Below, one piece after another: positions 22,110 through 36,217 of a DNA stretch of 64,000 nucleotides. Under the pieces are notes generated by a model that made no database searches, was not told the DNA's origin, and worked only from the letters and a program-made list of their open reading frames with translations. The stretch is from Antedon mediterranea (lineage: Eukaryota; Echinodermata; Crinoidea; Comatulida; Antedonidae). Position numbers and translations under genes: made by a program. The first letter of the stretch is position 1. Each line of letters starts with the position of its first letter. The stretch covers positions 33,777,795 to 33,841,794 of the forward strand of contig NC_092670.1 of assembly GCF_964355755.1 (NCBI RefSeq), read 5' to 3'.

Positions 22110-24345
22110 TAAATTTGCAGATAAAAGATACTCTTTGAATTTAATTTTAAAGAATATAAAGAATTGCAATTGCGAATATCTTGGTTAAATTTTATTCCAT
22201 ATTTTCTGACCCTGTCCTCTGATAGAAGACCTAGCAAGGTCAGTAACAAAAAAGTGGGTTCTATACAAATTAGATGATCTATTTTCATATGAATGAAAAC
22301 AATATGATTTAATAAAATAATTAGAAAATATGTCAAGAAGTAAGTTATTGTGGAATTTATACATGAAAATTGCAATTTGAAGTTTGTGGATATCAAAAAC
22401 TTTAAGACTGTTTAATTTATGGAATAAAGGAAATGAAGGAGCTAGGTAATGCGAGTGTGTACAAAGACGCATACTTTTTTTTTGTATGTGAAGTGAATGC
22501 AGGTGGCAGTTATTAAAATCAGCCCATATAATATAGGAAAAATGAATATGTGGTAAAACAAGATTTTGATAAAGCATAAATAGGGTTTCAGTTATTAGTG
22601 TCAATTTTAGTTCGAAAAGGATACCGGTATATTTTTCAATTCAATTCAAGGAACATTTATTCACGTCCAAAAGACAAAAGTAACAAAAACAAAATGGCAA
22701 GAGATAAAACAAGAAAATGGACGAAGGCAAATCTCAAAAAGATTACAATCTTGTGACGGGATTGCCTTTACAAAATATTTAAATTAAGAGAAGAAAAAAA
22801 AAATATAAATAAAGAAAATAAATTAATTAAACAATAAAGAAATACAAAATATATATAAAACCAGTAGATAAAAGTTGGAATAAAAAATAAAAAAAGAACA
22901 GAAAAAAGTACAGCTGCATGGCATATAGCGAATATGATGACAAATGAATAATAAAGATAGCAAGTCACGGAACATGGAAACAACGACCATATCAAACAGA
23001 TCGATCAGTAATGAGACAAAAGGTAATTTTTTATGTTATTATTGAATGAATAGCGGTTAGCAGCACAGGAAATTGAGGGGGGTAAATTGTTAAACAATAG
23101 AGGTCCAGAATATCTAATGCTATGTTGAAAATAATTGGTGTTATGGTTAGGGATATATATGTTATTTCTTGTTCTAGTATAATATTTATGAACGGTATTA
23201 TTAGGAGCGAAAAGGTCGTTAAGATGGCAAGGGAGAAGTGAGTGAGTGGCCAAAAAAACAAAGACACCTTGCTGGGATAGGTTAATATCCGAGAGTTTGA
23301 GAAGTTTGAGTTTGGAGAATAAGTGGGAGGAATGTGACAGTGGATGAGCGCCAGATATAGTCCTGATAGCTTTTTTTTGTAGGATAGAGAGTTTAATGAT
23401 GTTTGAAGGGTAAGTGTTGGCCCAGACAATGTTACCATAGCTCAAATAAGGAAGGATGAGTGTGCAATAAAGGGTCCTGAGAATATTAGTTGGGAGGAAG
23501 GAAGAAAGCCTAGAAATGATCCCAAGGTTCTTAGACACTTTGTTCACAAGAACAAAGTGAAACAAGATTGGTGACATACATGTTATTGTCAATAATTATC
23601 AACATTAAGATAAGTGCGGTTATAATGTTTATTTTTAAATAGCATGTATGTGGTTTTATACAAGTTGAGAGACAGAATATTAGCTTTTAGCCAGGTTGAT
23701 ACCTTTGTCATTTCAAAATTTACTGTGCGAATGAGATGTGTAATGTTAGAGTGTGATGCTAATAAATGTGTATCATCAGCGTAAATGATAAATGAAAAGA
23801 AGTTACTAGAATGTATAATTATTATCATTTAAATATAAAATAAACAACAAGGGACCCAGAATCGACCCTTGAGGCACACCGTATGCAATTATTCCGATTT
23901 CACGATTTCTGACCATTGTAAATAACAAATTGTGTTCTGTTTGTAATATAATTCCTCAACCACTCAAAGGCAATCCCACGAACCCCGGAATTTTTTAGTT
24001 TTAGTAAAAGTATTTCGTGGTCTATCGTTTCGAAAGCCTTGGAGAGGTCCAGGAAAATTCCTAGAGTATGGCATTTTTGGTCTAACTCAGTCACAATTTT
24101 ATTATAGGCTTCAAGTATCGCCATGTATGAGGAATGTTTAGATCTAAAACCAAATTTGGGAATTGTGTAATAAATTAAAACAAGAAATAAAATTATATAG
24201 GCCTAGTCTTGTGTGGACAATTTTTTCTAATAGTTTTGAAAAGACGGGAAGAACTAAAATTGAGTCTGTAATTACACGAGAGATTTTGATCACTCTTTTT
24301 GTAAATTGGGACAACTTTAGCGGTTTATTGGGTTTGGAGGGACAG
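22110..24345 (-). mobile_element. Degenerate LINE, unit 2
   Basis: Same old element as 7090-9185 but without the CCGA insertion, so its C-terminal part reads through to SIRGQGQKIWNKI, the usual LINE C-terminal block. The [20 protein letters not shown] box is at about 23990-24060 and FIIYADDTHLLASH at about 23745-23790. Interrupted by a younger LINE at 22636-23558. Confidence 0.8.
22636..23558 (-). mobile_element. Nested 5'-truncated LINE (unit 2 only)
   Basis: A 923-bp insertion absent from units 1 and 3. The minus strand encodes 195 uninterrupted residues (23005-23592) of the RT C-terminal region: LRTLYCTLILPYLSYGNIVW, an ILQKKAIRTI block and a RYSGPLLFNNLPPSI block. The 3' end carries a TTGAATTGAATTGAA short-repeat tail, as in CR1/L2-type LINEs. 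The intact frame makes it younger than its host relic. No clear target duplication. Confidence 0.8.
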
Positions 24346-24465
24346 AAATTGGACTCAATTTGTCCCATAAACAAATATGCAAAAGAGGACGCCATTTTTG
24401 TGCCCATCGCTCTTCCATGAATTTAAAGGTAATGGTCATTTCCAAAAAAAAAAAAATTAATTGTT

Positions 24466-25473
24466 GTTGGTTAAAATCAACATGACCAGTTCTCGTAAAT
24501 GAGCTTTAGTAGGCGTTTTACCTGGAATCTGTTTGTAAATTAAAATTCTTGAGGGATATTAGTATACAACGATGAAACATTTAATGTAGCCAGAACAGAA
24601 TTATTAAGTAAATTTTGAATTTGGTTAATTTTGTGGCAGGATAAAGTCCGTGTAGTCCTGAATGTAAAGGGAGATCAGTCAAATCATGGTCCAAGCTCTT
24701 TAGCAGTGCCATTGCCCGAAATAATGGGTCTACCAGGATTGCCTGCTGTATGGATTTTAGGTAGGAAATAAAATCTGCCTTCAACATGATTAACCTGTAC
24801 AAAATGAGGTCCAATCTTAGGAACGATGGAGTGTTTTTTTACCATCACAGAAACACCTTTTATCCGCAATTGCATTGGTGGGATCCGTTGCAATTTTACG
24901 ATAATGAAGAGGATTGTTTAGCTTGCCTTCATAAAATTTGATGTCCATAGCAACAGTGGCAGAACCTTTATCAGCGGGTTTAATGGTGATATCATTACGC
25001 TGATGCAATTTGGCAATGGCCTGCCTCTCTTGTTTTGAGAGATTGTCACGTTTCTGGATTCGGGACGTAGTTTTGTACATCCTCCTCAATAGCCTGAATA
25101 AATGCAGGAATTTCTCTGTTCAACTTCATAGTTCTAGAGTGAATATCAACTTAAAACTCAGTGAGGATGTTGCGGCAATTGCCAATTTGGATCTCATAGA
25201 GTGAAGCATTTTTGTGAAGGAAAGCGTTCCAACGGGAACGCATGCCATCATCTGCAAATCGAATACCAGATGTGACATAAAATTGAAGTTCTTTCGGGGC
25301 CGAATGTATCTGTGTGCTATGTAATGGAAAGGCTTGATAAGCAATGATATCTCTCTTTGTAGCCCCAAAGCCGATTTTCCACTTGCGTGGATTGAAAGCA
25401 TCAGCTTATACGCATGTGTAATCAAGTGTCCATCTTCAAAATCCCTCTTTACGCCTTCGATTCGCCCGAACAA
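24466..25473 (-). mobile_element. Degenerate Penelope-like element, unit 2
   Basis: Same relic as 9300-10350 with the TIKPADKGSATVAMD and [20 protein letters not shown] boxes. A small deletion removes the [10 protein letters not shown] part. Confidence 0.8.
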
Positions 25474-26006
25474 ATTCGCCTAGTAAAAAATCGGCTTAAC
25501 AACAAATACAATGCTTTATCTGACAAATAGTCTGTTAAAGGTGGCCTACATTTATTTTGTTTAAACCTCATTCAGAAACACACACAAAAACTCACATAGT
25601 CCATACTTTTTGTTGGTCTTCAAACAGGTCTCTTTACTTTCTTTCTTTCTTTTTTTTATCCTACATCTCCATTTTTCCAAATAAAAGATGGTTAAATCCA
25701 ACAATTCCATCGACAGGAGTGGCGGCGCGAATGAATTTGCCGGTTGTCAAATTGTACGGAAATAGATTATGAAATTTCAATTTGTACTCTATAGTACCAG
25801 GGGAGATGGGAATTAGAGACGGAGTAATTCAATTCAATGTTTTATTTCAAAAATTAAAAGTACGAATACATTTTTATAAAAATAAACTGACTAACAAGTT
25901 ACTAATACGACGCGCTCTCATCTCAGGATGGCACTTGTTATTGAATACATGAGAAAAAAAAATCGGTTGACTTATGTGAACAAATGTTTTCCTTACGTTC
26001 ATACCA

Positions 26007-28116
26007 GGGTGTCACGAAACCTAAGACCACGAAAGCTTAGACCCCCTAAGACCTAAGATATCGAAAGCTAAGACCCAAGACCTAAGATTACAAATATTTA
26101 TCTTTCGCACCTGCCTTGTATTTTAAGTCCCAACATTTATTCTGAATACCACACCTTAGAATTGGCACTTTTATGAAAAAGAATAACATAAAAAGTAACA
26201 AATACAATTTTAAATTGATGATTTTACAGACGTTTTTCTCGCACACAAACTGTTTGCGAATTTCGCATGACTAGCCTACAGTACAGTAGGCCTACCCCGT
26301 GTTCAATGTTTTTTGTTTCAAAAGAGCAAACATTATATAGAGGGCTGAAAACTCTGTGGAGTCTAGTCTGGGTTCCAGACGGAGTTTTGTCTTAATATTA
26401 GTAAAAAGATAAATATTTTGGCACATATGGCGTTTCATACGTATACTACTTGATTTTGGATACTCCGTCTGGGGAAACACGCACAAGTCACGTGGTTTGA
26501 CACCAAGAATTCTTGGTGCATACGATTATCCGGTTGACTAGTTTCTGCTGCATGCGATTGGCTACTCACTCGTACACCGTTTTAATATTCATATTTCAGA
26601 ATTTCAAAGACTCAACAACTAAGATGATGCGCATGCGCTATGTTACGTTTAGACAATGTGTTCTTGGACTTTGGGTACATTTATGAAAGTTTCTGAAGGC
26701 TAGAAATTATTTTATATGCCTAGTAGTCTGGTAAACATTTGATGGTATTTTTCCCAAGAACATGAAAACTCGTCTTGATATGATAGGCTAGCTTCTCCGC
26801 AAATCAAACATTGAATGGATCATTTATTACGCGGAGATAATTTTGATTTCCCACCCAGACCCTGTCCTGTTCTGTGTGGTGTGTAGCCCTGTTGTGTGCC
26901 GGTGGTATGTAGGCCTACTTTATTGGCGTTTTATTTGGCAGGTCATACGTGCGAGTTGAGTAGGACCTACGAAAGAGGCCTAGGCCAAGGACTAAACAAT
27001 TAATAAACAAAACAACTTGGCATTACGATTTAGTATATTTCAACCAACTCCATGTTTCAACAGTCTCGATCGTACATTCAGCACTGTCCGTACTCGATCT
27101 TTTTCATTTTGAAACAAAATGATCATTGGTTGATTCGAAATCCATATTTACATACCGCCCGCCCCATATAGCCAAATACGGTATGATAACCTACGTCATT
27201 CTTATCGGATGTTTGCGGTCTGCAAATCGATTTCTATACGTGTTTCACAAGTCTGTATTTTCAGACAAAAATCGCGGTCGAAATAAAAACAAAAAAATTA
27301 AAAAAAAAGATAATACAGACTTGGGGCAACTCTATGTGGAGTCCATCTACAGTGTGGATGGAACAATGTAAAATTAAAATTGTAATGATAATAGTATAAT
27401 CATGCAAGTACGAAGAAATAAATACTGGCAAATAAATTTTAATTTAAAAATCATGATAATAAGTTTTTTTGTTTCGTTTTCTTTCTGTTTTTATACTTGT
27501 ACTATTATTGTTGCTCTTTTGGCGCATCAAAGAAACAAAAACATTGAGCATGGGAGGGGGGGGGGGAGGAACTCGAGGAGTTACAGGTAGAGATATTATA
27601 GTTCACTATAATATCTCTATGAGTATACAAAGAAACATGTCTGTAAATTCATCAATTTAAAGGATTTATTTATTTGTTTTTATGTGTTTCTCCTTCTGAA
27701 AGTACTTATAAATCCTAATTTTAAAGTGTGGTATTCAGGATAAAGTTAGTCAACAAATTGGGAGTCAAAATACAGGAAAGGCAGGTGCGTAAGAAAAAAG
27801 TCCTCTGAACCAGCACAATGGAGTAAATATATACTAACAAACAACCCGTCAAGTTTGTTTGTTGTAAAGAAAAAAATATACATTTACTCAACGGGCGAAA
27901 ATTATGTGAGTTTATCTATGTTTTGCGGTAGTATTTAATTATATTTATGGTAATAAATGACACCTACTGTGTTTAAAATTATGTATGGATAAACAAGTAT
28001 TGTTTTTAAGCTGTAGTATATCTTAGAATTTGTAAATTGTAGTCTTGGGTCTTAGCTTTCGTGATCTTAGGTCTTAGGGGGTCTTAGCTTTCGTGGTCTT
28101 AGGTTTCGTGACACCC
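26007..28116. mobile_element. Mutator-like element, unit 2 (long form)
   Basis: Same ends and the same GTTCATACCA duplications (25997-26006, 28117-28126), but 2110 bp long. About 970 bp (26364-27340) between two copies of GTGGAGTC are absent from the other units. The extra part has an 11-bp inverted repeat (CCAGACGGAGT, 26375-26385 and 26462-26472) and no clear ORF. Confidence 0.85.
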
Positions 28117-28607
28117 GTTCATACCACCATCAAATCAAATCAAATCAAATCAGTGATTCACTTGCCAAATCAATAATGTATAGTCGTCAATGTGTGAAAG
28201 GACCATAACATGCCAGGTCTCCTGCAATGATTTTGATTTACAATGCATTTTAAAGATGTATAAATTGGATATGAATTTCAGTCTAAAAATAAAAGACAAT
28301 CCAGTCTTCGGAATAAGTGAGTAATCTTTACTGACGTGTTCATGAATTGACGGAAGTGGTACCATATTTGTGTTTCAGATATGTAGATGACACTGAAATT
28401 ATATGCGGAACAACAAGAGATAAAAACAAAAACATATTGTAAACTAAATTTTTATTTTGATAAAGATAGATAAGTTATAAAGCTAATAAATCACGCCATG
28501 AACATCGTGTGTTGCTTACTAAGTAGCCGCGAAACACACGTTATCAAACTATTACGCAGTGGCATACAAACTTACTTTGTATCAGTGTATATAGAGTGAT
28601 TTCTTAA

Positions 28608-28906
28608 ATATGTATTGTCCCTCACAAACATAAAAAAAGATTAATAAATCAGATTTTAAATAGGCCATTTTGCAGTTTTCATAAAGTTATTCCCTTCTGT
28701 AAAATAAAAACCTCTAAAAATGAATAATTATTTCAACTATAGGCCTAAAAATGTAAGTATTTTTGTATTTAAATTACATTTTTCATGTATATAATTATTA
28801 TTATTATTATCCAGTTTTTGGTCAAAGTGAATAACTATTATGTGACATTTAAATGGAATATTCAACAAAACATTTGAAAAAACAAATTTAGGGGGACAAT
28901 ATATCT
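28608..28906. mobile_element. TTAA-flanked MITE upstream of Link copy 3
   Basis: 299 bp between TTAA at 28604-28607 and 28907-28910; orthologous to 12495-12794. Confidence 0.85.
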
Positions 28907-29249
28907 TTAATGCATGCTGTTACAAGGGACAGGTTTAAGCTTAACTTTTGTATAGAAATAATCAAATTTTAAACTCGCCAGCCTAGAGAAAATGATGACT
29001 TTAAGCATCCACAAGAAGATGACACGTGTTTTTTTTTTTTCAGATTTTCTTTCCCGTTATTAACTAGACAAAATGAACCGAACAAATCTACAAACAATCC
29101 GAATGGCTCTAATGTAACAAGTATACCCTTTTAGATAATACACAACTGTATTTTTTTTCTGATTGACATAATTATTGATATAATATTTCCCTTTTATTGT
29201 AAAACATTTGAACTTATTTTATCACATCCTTTTTGTATTGTATAAAAAT

Positions 29250-29368
29250 TATCTTATCGGGCCTCTAAATGTGATAACTTAAGTCCTTCCCCTTCGCCAA
29301 CAATATAAATTCACCATTCGTTCAACTAAAATTCACTTCAATTCACCAGTTACTTATCGACACTAAAA
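29250..29368 (+). promoter_or_regulatory. Core promoter of Link copy 3
   Basis: TATAAAT at 29304-29310 with the paired GATA-type motifs upstream, as in copy 2. Confidence 0.65.
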
Positions 29369-32300
29369 ATGGCACACTCAGCCGTCTTATGCATCTGTCT
29401 GTTGTTTGTTCTTCTTGCCTTTGGACATGGTGAGTTTTTTTTTAGCCTACGTTATATTTAGTTTTGAATATGGGCTGGCCTATTTTCAAATTAATGTGCG
29501 GTTAATTAAACGATTTTTAGCGAAAATTGTTACTCCTTTTCATGTGAACCGTTACAATTTCACTAATCCACTAAAGCCTGATTACCCATTTTCATGTAAA
29601 ATCGTTACTTCTGGATAACTGAACGTTGAAAAAAAATGAATAATTGAATTGACTCAATGAACATCAATGTCTAGAGACGGATTTCCTATACTACTCGGAC
29701 CTGTCAATCTAAATTTGGACAGAATTTTCTTAGTGCAATGTTTCTTTTTCTTCATCGGATGATAATAATTTGCATTAAATTTAACTCTGTATACTTTTAT
29801 GTTATAATATTGTTTGTATTATTTTGAAATAATGTTTATCACTTTGTATTGCAGCAAAGACGTTTTCAAGAAGCCGAAGTTTATCATCACAAGAACATAA
29901 CAGTAAGTCAGTCCAAATAAATCTGTCAATTAGTCTTACATTCATCTAAATGATGATGAAACTATCGCCCGTATTCTTAAACCGGACTTTAGTCGTAGTT
30001 CGAAGTTCGACTTGGAAAAGTCGTAGTTCGAGCTATTACTTCAAAATTCGATTCAAAAACGAAGTAGTCGAAGTTTGCAGTTCGACTTAATGAAGTCGAG
30101 CTTTTAGTCGAGTTGCACACGTCTGGGTAACAAAGGCTATACATTGGCCAATGACAAGAGAGTATTTGAAGAGCAGACGAAATGTTGCGCATTGATGTCA
30201 CTTTTCATTTCTTACAACACTTTTTACGCATCAGGACTATATACATGAAAAATAATTTTAATCGTTAATTATTAGAAAAATATCAGTATTAATTTAACAG
30301 TGAAGTATATTTGATTAACAACAAATAAAATCTTAAAAATATATTTAGGAACCATGGCGGTACGGTAACTTTTATATTTTCTAGACCCCCAACAAAGTAT
30401 GATCGCCACGAACCACGCACTTCATAGCGTGACAAGAAAGCGCTAGGCCCCCTAAACATTCCATCGCGTGGTGAATTGCCGCATCTCCCATTGTCGCTAT
30501 GGCGTGACGTAGCTCAAGTCGGACTTGCGCGAAGAAAATAATGTAATTTGTATACAGTTGTAAATAAAGATGATTTTCATTATTATAATTTATACCATGT
30601 ATATTTAATTAAGCTAATATAAAAATAGATATTTCATTCTTCAATATCTGGCCAATATAACAACTCAATGACTGTTACGTTTTTTATAAACATGGTTTAA
30701 AAACCATTTAGTCGACCATTTAGTCTGCCCCCTCCAGGACTAAAAAAATTGATCAAAATCCGTCTCGATTTAGTCGAGGTTGGCCTGATTTAGTCGGTGA
30801 TTTAGTTGAAGTTCGGTTTATGAATTAAAATGACGTCATTTTTTTAGTTTTAGCTCGAACTACGACTAAAGTCCGGTTTAAGAATACGGGCGTAAGCATA
30901 TTGATTGGTCCTATAATTGACCAAGGGCTTCTCTCGTCCAGTCTCCACCTTACCAGAGAGGCATACACCAATATGTCTGAGGCAGATACTAGATGCAGTG
31001 GCAACCGTAAGAGTCAGCAATGCTGATTTCAAATGCCTAGTTGAACCCCATCTCCATGTATACGACACCAGATATTCCCAGAAGGTCTCCAATTTCATTC
31101 GGGCCCAACGTTGACGTTAACTTCGCTTTGTAGAAGATTTATATTCTTATAATATAAATATCACAAAGAGACCTGATGCTTTTCACTGATTTCGCAAAAG
31201 CATTTAACCAAGTGGAAAGAAATGTAACGTTAGAAGCTGTAAAGAAATTAGGATTTGGTCTTATTTTTAAAATTAAGGATAAAAGAAAGATAGTATGACA
31301 TTACTCCTGAAAATGTAGTATGGATTCTTATAGCACAAGCAACGTGGGAGATAAAATTCCAACATAATGATATTTAATGGAATGGTATATAATAAGATTA
31401 AAAATTAAAGATGTATTGTCCCCCTGAAAAAAAATTGTTATTTTTTTTTAATATCCTATTTTAATATCACATAATATTTATTCACTTTAACCAAAAATTG
31501 GATTGAAAAGTTATTTAAATTATTTACTTGAACACATAGAAAACTGTAATTTAGGCTAAAGCAAAACATATCCAAATTGGCTGTCGACCAGACAATAGAT
31601 TTATGGTTGAATTTCACAATTTATTTTGTCATTTTATAAGTGAAAACATTTGTTTTCTTACGGAAGTGATTAATTTGATTAAAACTACAAAATAACCTAT
31701 TCAAAGTCGGATTTAATTTATCTTAATTTTTTAATTCTTTGGGGAAAATATATTTATAATTAAACAAGGCCATATAGATGGCTGCAGTCGCATGCCGAAG
31801 TTAGTTTTTACCGACCGACTGACCGACCAACCGACAGACCGACATAGTGAGCTGTGGAGTCACGTTGCACGCGAATAAAAACGTTATGGTTCAAAATTGT
31901 TGTTTTTCTTATTTAAAAATCATGTTTAGATATTATAAAAGACAGTTCACTGAAAGATGCAGTAGACCATCTAGCTGAAGGCATAGAAGATGTACTCCAA
32001 ACCATGCTTGACATGATGGGGCAACAGCTTCAAGGCCATGAAGACAAAATCCTTGGCAGATTAGATGAAATCGACGAGAAGATTAACGACATCCAGCAAT
32101 GCTCTTGCTCGAGTAAGTATTTCACAAATGAACCGTCTATGAATACAGTTTACATCTTAGTATCAAAAGATAAAGATTTTTCGATATGTTCGGGTGAGAG
32201 CATACCGAGTGGCAATAGGCCGGATAGCAAAATGTGAGGCGATAGTATAAATCCTATGTGCTCCCAAGATCGTTTTTGTCAGTAGAAACAGAAAGCAATT

Positions 32301-32685
32301 ACCTATCAATTATAAACTGTATAATTATTACTATTCATTGGATAACGACATGTTCCTCAATTCATAATGATGGTTTTTTTTTTCTTTTTTCATTCATTTA
32401 GAGCGCTTTAGGGTGTTCTACGCGGCAGATGGACGGTATACGCTGAATTTTGAACAAGCGAAACAAAAATGTGTTGAGAACGGTGCAGTAATTGCCACTC
32501 CCAATCAGTTACAAGCAGCATATTCTTTTGGATTTGACCATTGCAACTTTGGGTGGTTGTCAGATGGCACCGTTCGATACCCAATCACAATGCCACGAGT
32601 AGGATGTGGAGAGGGACCTCCTGGCGTTCGAAGCTTGGGAACACAGGATAAGAGTAAAACTTACGATGTTTATTGTTTTAAGTAA
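29369..32685 (+). CDS. Secreted coiled-coil/Link-domain protein, copy 3
   Basis: Exons 29369-29429, 29855-29902, 31930-32112 and 32402-32685; 191 residues, phase 1 introns. Intron 2 is long (2027 bases) because a 928-bp MITE sits in it. Compared with copy 2 the linker has SRSLSSQEH. Exon 3 has [17 protein letters not shown] and INDIQQ, a form shared with copy 4. Exon 4 has [12 protein letters not shown] and GFDHC, close to copy 1 and identical in that stretch to the conceptual psi-B reading. All four Link cysteines and the signal peptide are kept, so the gene looks functional. Confidence 0.92.
29965..30892. mobile_element. MITE in intron 2 of Link copy 3
   Basis: Terminal inverted repeats of about 38 bp beginning CGCCCGTATTCTTAAACCGG, with TA on both sides (29963-29964, 30893-30894). 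The empty site in copies 2 and 4 reads GAAACTAAGCAT. Interior is rich in AGTCGA-type words and has no credible ORF. TA-target superfamily, not assigned further. Confidence 0.85.
31176..31290 (+). mobile_element. Reverse-transcriptase relic in intron 2, copy 3
   Basis: Same L1-like [12 protein letters not shown] fragment as in copy 2. Confidence 0.65.
31811..31883. repeat. CCGA-type repeat in intron 2, copy 3
   Basis: Same core as at 195-267, with GTTGCACGCGAATAAAAACG at the end. Confidence 0.7.
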
Positions 32686-32893
32686 CCAAACTAATAGGAA
32701 CAATAAACATAAACATATTATTGATAATTATTATCTTATGTTGTATTAGCATTTAGGCGTATAATCATCATTACAAAAACGTTCTGATAAGATAAGAGTA
32801 AAACTTACTTTGTTTATTGTTTTAAGAATCCATCAAAACTTATCTAGTAATACAATATTATCAATGATATTTTGATTAATATATACGTTCTTT

Positions 32894-32899
32894 AATAAA
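32894..32899 (+). terminator. Poly(A) signal, Link copy 3
   Basis: AATAAA 208 bases after the stop codon. Confidence 0.6.
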
Positions 32900-35539
32900 C
32901 ATTTATGAAAGATTTACAAGATGTATGTTTACTTTTTGACATATGTACTGGTTATAAAATTATTTTACTTAGTTATTAGCCTTAGCGTAGTAGTCTGTTG
33001 ACAGCGCGAGGTGAAAAAGATGAGACGCTCACGCTATCAAAAGATGATTGCAAGGGTACCCTGCACGACATTTCGGTTGTTAATAGGGGGTTTTCGCATG
33101 AACGTAAACGTTAACTGTAACACTATCTCCGCTCATTTTGTAAACAGATCGATCTGCGCGTGCGCAAGCAATACGAAAAACTTTACGTACGTCGAGAACC
33201 TTATTTCTGAAAATAGCGTCAATGAAAAATAACCAAAGGGTATCGAAACATGGAAGAATCATTACATTTCTGCAAAATGTTTAAGAAAACACATGATAAA
33301 TTTAAATAATAATTTATGTTTTTACTTAAGCTAAACAATAACAATTGTTCAACGAAATTTTTCAGCCAATATGCATGGTAAAACAAGCCAAGGTATTCCA
33401 TGAGTTGTTCTAAAAAACTGTAATTAAAGCAAAACATAGTTAAATTGACTGGAATTCAATGGGGTTTTAGTTGAATTTAATCATTTATTTTGTCTTTTTA
33501 TAAGTGAAAACTTTTTTTTCCCTTAACTTTATTAAAACTGCGACATAACAATTTATTAGTCTTTTTATTGATTTTTTTTTAGAGGACAATGCATTTTTAA
33601 TATAAAAAGAAAACAAGGTCATGTACATGGTTGCAGTTGCGTGCCCAAACTTTAGTTAGTGTTTCCCGACCAACCGACCGACATAGTGAGCTGTAGAGTC
33701 GCGTTTGCACAGGACTAAAAAGCGGGCATGCGCATCCTACGACAGCGTGTGTAATACCCTTAGTTTAGTCTTAATTTAAAAGCTAGAAGAGCTTCACTCG
33801 CGATCAAATTTGGTGAAATCTTGACATCTGAAGGACATCAACACTTCCTACCAGAATTCAACAACATGGACAACGGTAACGCGGACACATTAAATATCTC
33901 GAAATGCAGAACATCGCTAGGATTGTTGTGACATCTTGTTATTACCGATCGTATAAGGTTATATGTATAAATATCAATCAATAATCTTTTATTTCAGCAT
34001 AACACTATAGAAAATACAAACAATACAAACGAAAACAAAAGCATCAGCACAATTCAAAAACTTAAAACACAATGCTCTCAGTATCATCATCTGTGTAGAA
34101 TAAAATTAAAACATCTTAGATTAAAGATACAGACAATATGACCTAATAATACAAAAGCATCAGTAAAATTCGAAAAATGTAAACACAATGCTCTCAGTAT
34201 CATCATCTATGTAGAATAAAATACAAAAATCTTTTATAACATAAAAAAAACATATAAAGATACAAACAATTCGACAAAATAATACAAAAGCATCAGACAA
34301 ATTCCAAGTATTAAAAACATTTTTTTATATTATACAAACATAAAGACAATCATTCGTTGTTCTTTCTATCATGACATTATTCCACACGTGATCGATTATT
34401 ATTGATACTGGATTTCGTTTTACATCATGCGATAATCGAAAAACGAAAACAAAAACAAATAAAAAATTCAATAAATAAAAATTAAATGAATTATTTTAAA
34501 TTAAATCTCACGGACATCTGTACTTATATTGCTAATTTAAAACAAATATATTAATTGGTTTTCTATAAGGTACTTTTTTATTTGTCCAAGTGTGCTACGA
34601 ATAATTACTTATTTTATATATAAAACATGAATAGTATTCACGAAAATAAATTGATAATTACCACATAAGGTATTAATCTGCTGGAACCAAAAATATAAGC
34701 CCTGCCCGGGAAAAAAAGAAAAAAAAACTTTGAAAGTGCAATTTTATGGAGAATAACATACCGTATCCAAAATCTACCAAATCCAGTTTAGGGAAAAATT
34801 TTAGACGTATTTTTGATTCTCCAGAAATTGTCTAAAATGGCATGAAAGTTCATTTGTTAGAAATAAAGATTAAATTGATTATTCAAATTAAATTATCTTC
34901 ACACGCACATCTGTAATTTATATTGTTAATTTAAAACGAATATATTAGTTGGTTTTCTATGAGGTACTTTTTATTTGTCCTCGTGTGTTACTAATAATTA
35001 CTTATTTTAAATATTAAAATGAATATTTTTTTAACAGTATACAATGCGTTATGCTGTATTCACGAAAATAAATTTATAATTAGCATAGAGGACATAAGGT
35101 ATTCGGGTAGTTGAACCAAGAACATGGGATCTACTTTACAAAACAATGAAAGCGCAAATTTTATGGAGAATAACATATCCAAAATCGATCAAAATCCAGT
35201 TTGGGGAAACTTTTTAAACGTATTTTTAATTCTCCAAAAAATGTCGAAAAATGGAAACTAACTAATTAAAAAAAAAAAACTAATTTGTAAAAAAAAAATG
35301 TTTCTCATGTGCCTTTATCTACTTTTAAGTTGAATACAGATTTGGAAAAATGGCCGAAAATTAAATTAAAAAGTAACTTTATCTTTTAAAAAATCGATAT
35401 AGGTCTATAGCATGGTTGTATATGAAGTAGACGGCAATTGAATAGGCCTACAATTGATTTTCTACATACTAACAGGAGTTTTCTGAACGAACTATTGCTG
35501 TTGTGTAACTTTTTAAATATTGTCAATTGTATTCCACAG
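32900..35539. other. 3' flank of Link copy 3, no gene seen
   Basis: Parallel to 1282-3934: CCGA-type repeat at 33666-33726, tandem repeat near 34035-34320 and diverged 370-bp duplication near 34490-35260. Confidence 0.6.
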
Positions 35540-36217
35540 TATTAGTCAAGGAGAAAAATCTGAAAAGATGCTTAGAAATCAAATTAGGGTGAGTGAAATT
35601 TTAGAGGCAGTCAACATAGCCAGAATATCCTAATTAATCAGTTCTGATCACTCTAAGCCCAATTGATACTTGATTTTTTCCCTTTTTGTCTGAAATAGAA
35701 GAAGTCAAAGAGAATGTGAACGACATTAAAAAATGCACATGCTCAAGTAAGTAAATTCTTCTCAAATTAAGTATCTGTATAAAGCGGGAAAGGTCTAAGT
35801 TACAGATAGAATGGTGATTTTGTCATGGTTGTTCGGGAGCCCAATTTGTTTATATTTCATCTGTTAAGCACCAAAAATACAATTTATAAAACAAATAAAT
35901 GGTATCTCATGAAACCATGGAATCAGACCTTTATATTATATTGTATTAATTGTTAGAGCGCTTTTGGGTGTTCCGCGTTGCAGTTGGACGTTATACGCTG
36001 AATTTTGAACAAACGAAACAAAAATGCATTGACAACGGTGCAAAAACCGCCACTCCCAATCAGTTAAAAGCAGCACAAGCCCATGTAATGGTTATGACCG
36101 ATGCCAAGCTGGTTAGTTGTCAGACGGCAGTTTTTGATCTGACCTGATCACAATGCCATGATGGGGATGTTGAGACGGACTTCCTGGCATCACACTTACG
36201 ATGTTTATTGTTTTAAG
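35540..36217 (+). pseudogene. psi-A, unit 3
   Basis: As psi-A of unit 1; exon 4-like part from 35957, with the same frame loss and a TGA at about 36145. Confidence 0.8.
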
